Of a stretch of DNA of 11,114 bases, positions 7,002-11,114 are shown piece after piece. The stretch lies in assembly GCA_003151375.1 (NCBI GenBank), contig PLXI01000268.1, forward strand, positions 507 to 11,620, in the 5' to 3' direction. The translations under genes were made by a program, and so were the position numbers. This DNA comes from Hyphomicrobiales bacterium. GTDB taxonomy: Bacteria; Pseudomonadota; Alphaproteobacteria; Rhizobiales; Aestuariivirgaceae. Each line of letters opens with the position of its first letter. Position 1 is the stretch's first letter. Below the pieces are notes generated by a model. That model made no database searches. It was not told the DNA's origin and was given only the letters and a program-made list of their open reading frames with translations.

Positions 7002-7029
7002 TTGACAACTTGATTAACGGTGCTAACTT
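7002..7029 (+). promoter_or_regulatory. Promoter of array gene 3
   Basis: TTGACA (7002-7007), a 16-base spacer and TAACTT (7024-7029) preceded by TGC. The arrangement is the same as for gene 2. The GGGAGAA ribosome binding site follows at the same distance from the ATG at 7065. Confidence 0.65.
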
Positions 7030-7064
7030 GCCCGAAGGGGCCTTTTTGTAGTGGGAGAACATCA

Positions 7065-7373
7065 ATGACGGTAAACATCAGAAATTTATGTTTCGCTGCA
7101 TCTATCTTAATTGCAACCAGCAGTTTAGCCTATGGCATGAACTTGACTAATGTTCCTGGCAAGCCTCCAACCATACCGCCACATTCAAACAACAACGTTA
7201 TTGGCGACGAACTTAAATATGGTCCGATAGGCGGTGCGAAATCCAAACCTCAAATTGAAGTTCTTGCTAGGTGTCGTGTGAAGTATAGCAAGGAACTTGA
7301 CATTAACACGGTATGGGCGGCTCGATTTGGCCGCACCGGCTGGTGGTGTACGTATAAACCGAAGCGTACTTAA
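7065..7373 (+). CDS. Small secreted protein, tandem paralogue 3 (102 aa), function unknown
   Basis: The third paralogue is 102 residues from the ATG at 7065. That start is chosen because the ribosome binding site and the first twelve codons match the other two copies; an in-frame opening at 7020 would add 15 residues but spans the promoter. The signal peptide is MTVNIRNLCFAASILIATSS followed by LAYG, with probable cleavage after residue 24. The linker (about 25-46) is distinct, MNLTNVPGKPPTIPPHSNNN, and two residues longer than in the other copies. The domain GDELKYGPIGGAKSKP (47-62), RCRVKYSKEL (69-78) and RFGRTGWWCTYKPKRT (87-102) is conserved, with Cys70 and Cys95. It converges on the glutathione S-transferase gene, 43 bp away. 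Confidence 0.88.
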   Translation: MTVNIRNLCFAASILIATSSLAYGMNLTNVPGKPPTIPPHSNNNVIGDELKYGPIGGAKSKPQIEVLARCRVKYSKELDINTVWAARFGRTGWWCTYKPKRT

Positions 7374-7384
7374 ATAGCGCTCCA

Positions 7385-7404
7385 AAGCGATTTGCGCTTC
7401 GCTT
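7385..7404. other. Short hairpin between array gene 3 and the convergent transferase gene
   Basis: AAGCGA (7385-7390) and TCGCTT (7399-7404) form a 6-bp inverted repeat with an 8-base loop. It is the counterpart of the hairpin after gene 2 and sits between two convergent genes, where a bidirectional transcript end would be expected. No T-tract follows on either strand. Confidence 0.45.
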
Positions 7405-7416
7405 GCACAAGGGCAC

Positions 7417-8073
7417 TCAATCCACTTCGTCTTCCGGTACGATCCATTTCTCTTTAAGTGCGGCTGCTTTCCATGATTGGAATGCAGTCGTTTTTATGAT
7501 GGCATTCATATAAGCAAGCGTGGTTGGCTTAACTGTAAAAGCATAAGTTTCTAACCTTGTGACCAAGGGTGTGAACATTGCATCGGCTAAACTGAACTTG
7601 CCAATCAGGAATGGGCCGCCTGTGCTGTAATCTTTGCGGCATTCTGCGACGATATATTCAAATCGTGCCACGTCTTTGAGAAGAGCGTCATTCACAGTAA
7701 TTGGTTTTGGCGAGCGTCGTAAATTCATCGGGCACACACCACGCAGAGCTTTAAATCCACTGTGCATCTCAGCCGAGATTGCTCTGGCAATGGCGCTCGC
7801 GGCTTTGTTTTTGGGCCACATCTGCTTTTTGGGCCAAGTCTCGGCGAGATATTCCATGATGGCCAGGCTGTCCCAAATCACTAAACCTTTATGTTTGAGC
7901 ACCGGCACCAAACCTGCCTTGGAATGGCGCCGCACGGCTTTGCCAAATTCCGGTTCACCAAAGGGGATCAATTTTTCATCAAACGGAATGCCAAATTGGG
8001 CCATGGCCATATAGGGACGCAACGACCATGAAGAATAATTCTTGTTAGCAATTATCAATGTAGGTTTATTCAT
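7417..8073 (-). CDS. Glutathione S-transferase family protein
   Basis: This is a 218-residue protein with the two-domain glutathione S-transferase layout, presumably cytoplasmic and conjugating or binding glutathione; the substrate cannot be inferred. The thioredoxin-like N-terminal domain (about 1-80) begins TLIIANKNYSSWSLRPYMAM, where a serine of the NYSSWS segment (Ser14 or Ser15) is the likely catalytic residue. GLVPVL (54-59) carries the cis-proline, and VIWDSLAIMEYLAE (65-78) the glutathione-binding acidic-Ser motif. The helical C-terminal domain has the capping motif FSLADAMFTPL (160-170). The start is ATG with no strong ribosome binding site. It is divergent from the metal transporter across 53 bp. 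Its 3' end was copied into the spacers of the neighbouring array. Confidence 0.92.
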   Translation of the reverse strand: MNKPTLIIANKNYSSWSLRPYMAMAQFGIPFDEKLIPFGEPEFGKAVRRHSKAGLVPVLKHKGLVIWDSLAIMEYLAETWPKKQMWPKNKAASAIARAISAEMHSGFKALRGVCPMNLRRSPKPITVNDALLKDVARFEYIVAECRKDYSTGGPFLIGKFSLADAMFTPLVTRLETYAFTVKPTTLAYMNAIIKTTAFQSWKAAALKEKWIVPEDEVD

Positions 8074-8099
8074 GCATCAAGCATAAATTGGTCGATGCA
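8073..8099. promoter_or_regulatory. Inverted repeat in the divergent intergenic region
   Basis: TGCATC (8073-8078) and GATGCA (8094-8099) are perfect 6-base arms, 15 bases apart, in the short region between the divergent transferase and transporter genes. It could be an operator for one or both, but six-base arms can arise by chance and the left arm begins on the transferase start codon. Confidence 0.25.
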
Positions 8100-8126
8100 A
8101 TTTGCAAGATGGTTTAAGTCAGTGAT

Positions 8127-9524
8127 ATGCAGACAACCTCTCACGCCAAAAAAGCCAACGCAGCGTTAATCTCAATCGCGGCCAGCGTGGTGATGACGAC
8201 GGCCAAATTTGTGGTTGTTATTGCCACTGGTTCTTTGGGGGTTTTGTCAGAGGCTTTGCATAGCCTCATTGATCTTGGTGCAACAGTTATTACTTGGTTT
8301 GCGGTTCGCTTTGCTGATCTGCCCCCAGATGACGAACATCACTATGGCCACGCCCGCATAGAGAATATCGCAGCATTGGCCGAGGCCGTTCTTTTGATGA
8401 TGACCGCATTTTTCATCGCTTATGAGGCAGTGTTGCATTTGGTTATTGGTGCAGCGCCATTTGCCACCCATTGGTGGGCATTTGGCTTGCTGGGGCTTGG
8501 CATCATCATTGATTTTTGGCGCTCGGGCACGCTGAAGCGCGTGGCAGCAGCAGAAGGCAGTGCGGCGTTAGCAGCCGATGCAAAGCACTTTGAGGCAGAT
8601 ATTTATGCTTCGTGTGCAGTGCTCATCGGGCTTGTTGGTGTAGCCTTAGGATTTCCAATGGCTGATGCAATTGCGGCATTGCTTGTCAGTGGATTTATCT
8701 TTTGGCTTGGACTGAAGCTTTGTTCTGAAACCATTTCAGCACTTCTCGATCGCGCCCCCGAAGGTGTGAGCACGCTGTTGCTCCAAACATTGGCACAAGA
8801 ATCTTCGGTGCTTTCCGTTGACCAGTTACGGGTTCGCCAAGTGGGGCGTGTTTCCTACGTGTCATTTGTCGCGTTGGTGCCGCGGAGCTTGCCTACAGCT
8901 GCAATCGCTGATTTGGGTCATAAATTAAAGGCCCTCGTTCAAATCGTTTTGCCGGGCGCGGATGTGAATGTGGCGTTAGAGCCAGTGGCTTTGGATAGTG
9001 AAACTGCACAACAAAAGGTTTTGGCCATTTCTGCCCAACAGGGCTTGTCTATTCATCATCTGGTAGTTCAGGACGTTGGAGGTAAGCGTGCGATAAGTTT
9101 TGATCTCGAATTGCCCGAGCGGCTTTCGCTGGGGGTAGCGCATGAACGGGCGACAGAATTGGAGAGTGCAATTAGAAAAGGCCTTGGCGGCGGATTAGAA
9201 GTTGAAAGTCATATCGAACCAAGGCCGGGTGAAACACTGTTGAGCGTGGTGGCTGAAAAGCCAATGTTCAGAAAGGTGGAACTGGCTTTGAAAGGCGCTG
9301 TACGCGGCGAGAAAGCATTGAAAGATGTTCATAACATTAGGCTGCGGCGCAGCGGCACTGAACTCTATTTGCACTATCATTGCCGCTTTGCTGCGAACTT
9401 AAGCCTAGAGGCCTGCCATACGGTGCTGGAACGAGTAGAAGCACGCCTCATGGCCAAACTTCCACGGCTCAAACGCGTCATTGCCCATGCCGAACCCTTG
9501 GGGCACGGCAAGCACATATTGTGA
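8127..9524 (+). CDS. Cation diffusion facilitator (probable zinc exporter) with extended C-terminal region
   Basis: This is an inner-membrane metal/proton antiporter of the CDF family, 465 residues against the usual 300 or so. The membrane domain (about 10-205) aligns closely with E. coli FieF/YiiP. The transport site is His45 and Asp49 (SEALHSLIDLGA) with His154 and Asp158 (KHFEADIY), and a second site is visible as PPDDEHHYGH (66-75, Asp68, His71, His75). His rather than Asp at position 45 is the zinc-selective pattern known from ZnT proteins. After LLDRAPEG the cytosolic part seems to contain three successive dimerisation-type (ZT_dimer) segments, about 210-287, 295-366 and 385-457. Expression is probably driven from the 53-bp gap shared with the transferase gene; a strong terminator follows. 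Confidence 0.92.
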   Translation: MQTTSHAKKANAALISIAASVVMTTAKFVVVIATGSLGVLSEALHSLIDLGATVITWFAVRFADLPPDDEHHYGHARIENIAALAEAVLLMMTAFFIAYEAVLHLVIGAAPFATHWWAFGLLGLGIIIDFWRSGTLKRVAAAEGSAALAADAKHFEADIYASCAVLIGLVGVALGFPMADAIAALLVSGFIFWLGLKLCSETISALLDRAPEGVSTLLLQTLAQESSVLSVDQLRVRQVGRVSYVSFVALVPRSLPTAAIADLGHKLKALVQIVLPGADVNVALEPVALDSETAQQKVLAISAQQGLSIHHLVVQDVGGKRAISFDLELPERLSLGVAHERATELESAIRKGLGGGLEVESHIEPRPGETLLSVVAEKPMFRKVELALKGAVRGEKALKDVHNIRLRRSGTELYLHYHCRFAANLSLEACHTVLERVEARLMAKLPRLKRVIAHAEPLGHGKHIL

Positions 9525-9535
9525 CGCGGTGGATC

Positions 9536-9577
9536 GGGGCCCGCCCTTGGGAATGGGGGTGCAGGGCGGGCCCCTTT
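9536..9577. terminator. Strong stem-loop terminator after the metal transporter
   Basis: GGGGCCCGCCC (9536-9546) and GGGCGGGCCCC (9564-9574) form a perfect 11-bp GC-only stem with a 17-base loop, starting 12 bases after the transporter stop. Only three T residues follow, so the tail is short. It lies between convergent genes and could act on both strands. Confidence 0.75.
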
Positions 9578-9579
9578 CG

Positions 9580-9599
9580 CCACTCATTTTGGTGAGTGG
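9580..9599. terminator. Second stem-loop, between convergent genes
   Basis: CCACTCA (9580-9586) and TGAGTGG (9593-9599) form a perfect 7-bp stem around TTTTGG. It lies directly after the first stem-loop and 33 bases before the end of the minus-strand gene, so it is probably part of a bidirectional termination region. Confidence 0.5.
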
Positions 9600-9631
9600 G
9601 AGTTGAAACTTGCGGAAACGCTTAAGCCTGA

Positions 9632-9904
9632 TTATCCTTCTGAGGCGCGACTAAGCGCTCTTATGCGTTCAGCCTCACCTTCGGGAACTTCATTCTGAAC
9701 TGCAGCACCAAAGGCCTCATAAAAGACCACCTCGAGCAAACCTTGGAGTGTGACCAGCTTGTTGGCTTTGGCCAAATTACGCAGTTCCAGCGACATGTCG
9801 GCGATATATTGTGCCACCTGCTTCGCATCATTGAGGCCAACGCTGAGATCAGTCGCGCGCGGTTGCTTTGCTAATGTGGGTGACTTTTTTGTTTCTTCGA
9901 CCAT
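9632..9904 (-). CDS. Small helical protein of unknown function (90 aa)
   Basis: I cannot name this family. The product is 90 residues with no signal peptide or membrane segment. A lysine-rich, probably disordered start (MVEETKKSPTLAKQPRA) is followed by what looks like two helices: AKQVAQYIADMSLELRNLAK (about 27-46) and LVTLQGLLEVVFYEAFGAA (50-68). An acidic turn, VPEGEAERIRALS, follows. The pattern resembles short alphaproteobacterial proteins of the type 'ADM-LELR-A...LLE--F-EA' that I recall as conserved hypotheticals. A GTGAGG ribosome binding site lies 6 to 8 bases before the ATG, supporting a real gene. It is divergent from topA, convergent with the metal transporter, and does not overlap another gene. 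Confidence 0.72.
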   Translation of the reverse strand: MVEETKKSPTLAKQPRATDLSVGLNDAKQVAQYIADMSLELRNLAKANKLVTLQGLLEVVFYEAFGAAVQNEVPEGEAERIRALSRASEG

Positions 9905-9983
9905 AACAACCTCACGCTGCCGCTTACATTACTTGGACAACATAAGCTTGCATTATTTAAAATAAAGTCATTAGAGGTTGTGT

Positions 9984-10022
9984 GGTGGTTGTATTTTTGA
10001 TCCTTATCCCAAAAAAACCACC
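9984..10022. promoter_or_regulatory. Large imperfect palindrome upstream of topA
   Basis: GGTGGTT (9984-9990) pairs with AACCACC (10016-10022), and TTTTTG (9994-9999) with CAAAAA (10010-10015). That gives 13 base pairs, with a three-base bulge (GTA) on one side and a 10-base loop. There is no T-tract after it on either strand, so it is not an ordinary terminator. It ends six bases before the proposed topA -35 element and could be an operator, a cruciform-forming site or a leader structure for the divergent small gene. Confidence 0.5.
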
Positions 10023-10027
10023 TCAAC

Positions 10028-10056
10028 TTGCTTAAATAGGCATTGCACCCTATGTG
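10028..10056 (+). promoter_or_regulatory. Probable topA promoter
   Basis: TTGCTT (10028-10033), a 17-base spacer and TATGTG (10051-10056) fit a relaxed alphaproteobacterial sigma-70 promoter. A GGGA at 10069-10072 lies eight bases before the ATG. No better pair was seen in the 176-bp gap. Confidence 0.4.
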
Positions 10057-10080
10057 GGCAGTTCAGTTGGGACCGTATTA

Positions 10081-11114
10081 ATGGCCGTTGTCGTTGTCGA
10101 ATCGCCTTCCAAGGCAAAAACCATCAACAAATATCTAGGTAAGGATTTCACCGTTTTGGCGTCTTTTGGCCATGTGCGTGATTTGCCTGCCAAAGACGGT
10201 TCAGTGAAGCCGGATGATGACTTTGCCATGGATTGGGAGGTTGATAGCAAATCTGCCAAACGCCTGTCCGACATTGCAGCTGCATTAAAGGGCGATGATA
10301 AACTGGTTCTGGCAACCGATCCTGACCGTGAAGGCGAAGCTATTTCATGGCACGTGCTGGAAGTTCTCACCAAAAAGGGAGCGCTCAAAGGCAAGAAGGT
10401 CGAACGGGTGGCGTTTAACGCCATCACCAAATCGGCCGTCCTTGAAGCCATGGCCAACCCGCGCGCACTCGACACAGCGCTGGTTGATGCATATTTGGCG
10501 CGCCGCGCACTGGATTATTTGGTTGGCTTTACGCTCTCGCCGGTGTTGTGGCGCAAGTTGCCGGGCTCGCGCTCCGCTGGGCGGGTGCAATCAGTGGCTT
10601 TGCGGATCATTTGTGATCGCGAATTGGAAATTGAAGCTTTCCGCCCGCAGGAATATTGGACGATCGACGGGGTGTTCACCACCTCCCAAGGTGCTGAATT
10701 CCAGGCCGCCTTGTCCAGCGTAGATGGCAAGCGCCTTGAAAAGTTAGCGTTAGGTGAAGCTGGCACATCCACGGCAATTGCAGCGGCATTAAAGGGCCAA
10801 GTCTTTAAGGTGGACAGCCTTGAAAGCAAACCAGCCAAGCGCCATCCTTTTCCGCCATTCCGCACTTCAACTTTGCAGCAGGAAGCTTCGCGCAAATTGG
10901 GTTTCTCATCGGCGCGTACCATGCAGATTGCCCAGCGCCTTTATGAAGGTATTGAGCTTGGCGGTGAAACCGTAGGCCTTATCACCTATATGCGAACCGA
11001 CGGCGTGGACATGGCGCCTGAGGCTATTGCTGCGGCACGCAATGCCATTCTAAAAAACTTTGGTGAGCCTTATGTGCCATCGGTTCCGCGCAAATATACG
11101 TCTAAGGCCAAGAA
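10081..11114 (+). CDS. topA: DNA topoisomerase I, N-terminal part (runs off the window)
   Basis: Topoisomerase I relaxes negative supercoils by cutting one strand through a 5'-phosphotyrosine link. The reading frame is open from the ATG at 10081 to the window end, 344 codons. The TOPRIM domain is at the start: VVVVESPSKAKTI (with Glu7) and ATDPDREGEAISWH (with Asp80 and Asp82 of the DxD magnesium site). YLARRALDYLVGFTLSP and LPGSRSAGRVQSVALR follow, and the active-site block GLITYMRTDGV has the catalytic Tyr at residue 303. The C-terminal zinc-finger or basic repeats lie beyond the window. In many Rhizobiales topA lies close to dprA; here 4.2 kb separates them. Confidence 0.97.
   Translation, partial: MAVVVVESPSKAKTINKYLGKDFTVLASFGHVRDLPAKDGSVKPDDDFAMDWEVDSKSAKRLSDIAAALKGDDKLVLATDPDREGEAISWHVLEVLTKKGALKGKKVERVAFNAITKSAVLEAMANPRALDTALVDAYLARRALDYLVGFTLSPVLWRKLPGSRSAGRVQSVALRIICDRELEIEAFRPQEYWTIDGVFTTSQGAEFQAALSSVDGKRLEKLALGEAGTSTAIAAALKGQVFKVDSLESKPAKRHPFPPFRTSTLQQEASRKLGFSSARTMQIAQRLYEGIELGGETVGLITYMRTDGVDMAPEAIAAARNAILKNFGEPYVPSVPRKYTSKAK

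Larger units (their letters stand above)
6061..7455. repeat. Tandem array of three gene-plus-promoter units, period about 470 bp
   Basis: Three consecutive units start at TTGACA elements at 6061, 6535 and 7002. Their start codons at 6123, 6596 and 7065 are 473 and 469 bp apart. Each unit holds a promoter, a ribosome binding site, one small secreted-protein gene and a spacer. In the third unit the spacer is the genuine 3' end of the neighbouring glutathione S-transferase gene; in the first two it is a decayed copy of that end. Units two and three are closer to each other than to unit one, both in the coding 3' half and in the spacer. No flanking transposase or terminal inverted repeats are seen, so unequal recombination or replication slippage is the likely origin. 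Confidence 0.9.

Noticed and set aside
7026..7048. CCCGAAGGGG followed by a T-rich run before gene 3 looked like an attenuator hairpin (similar in copy 2)
   Set aside because: It overlaps the predicted transcription start, so the full hairpin would not be in the RNA, and the stem is very short.
7020..7064. Upstream extension of array gene 3 by 15 codons
   Set aside because: It spans the conserved -10 element and ribosome binding site, and the other two copies do not have it.
6061..7455. Regularly spaced repeats as a CRISPR array
   Set aside because: The period is about 470 bp and the repeats contain coding genes and promoters; no short identical repeats with unique spacers exist.
10515..10922. 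Minus-strand frame of 135 codons inside topA
   Set aside because: topA is unmistakable on the other strand across the whole stretch.

Overview
The window looks like chromosomal DNA of an alphaproteobacterium, most likely of the Rhizobiales/Hyphomicrobiales type. That judgement rests on gene content and order (gatCA divergent from ruvX-pyrB-pyrC-plsY-dprA, with topA further on) and on protein-level recognition, not on a database search. Base composition is moderate rather than GC-rich. There are no tRNA or rRNA genes, no CRISPR array and no recognisable transposase.

Left part (1-5894): housekeeping genes. On the minus strand a GNAT acetyltransferase is followed by gatC and the start of gatA, two subunits of the tRNA amidotransferase; gatC and gatA overlap by one base. 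Divergently on the plus strand runs a tight cluster: ruvX, pyrB, a pyrC homologue, plsY and dprA. pyrB/pyrC and plsY/dprA each share an ATGA overlap. The pyrC homologue has lost the metal-binding and catalytic residues of dihydroorotase, so it is probably a structural partner of the PyrB aspartate carbamoyltransferase rather than an enzyme.

Middle part (5895-7416): an accessory array. Three paralogous genes for small secreted proteins of 100, 100 and 102 residues lie head to tail with a period of about 470 bp. Each has its own copy of the same promoter (TTGACA, 16 bp, extended -10) and the same strong ribosome binding site. The proteins share an almost identical signal peptide, a variable proline/asparagine-rich linker and a conserved cationic C-terminal domain with two cysteines. 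Decayed copies of the 3' end of the neighbouring glutathione S-transferase gene lie between the units, showing that the array grew by tandem duplication that captured the tail of that gene. This is the most novel-looking part of the window.

Right part (7417-11114): a glutathione S-transferase-like gene (minus strand), a divergent cation diffusion facilitator with an unusually long, apparently triplicated C-terminal cytosolic region, a strong double stem-loop terminator, a small conserved-looking helical protein of unknown function (minus strand), and the 5' end of topA, whose upstream region holds a large imperfect palindrome. The 4.2 kb between dprA and topA appears to be an accessory insertion at a junction that is compact in many relatives.
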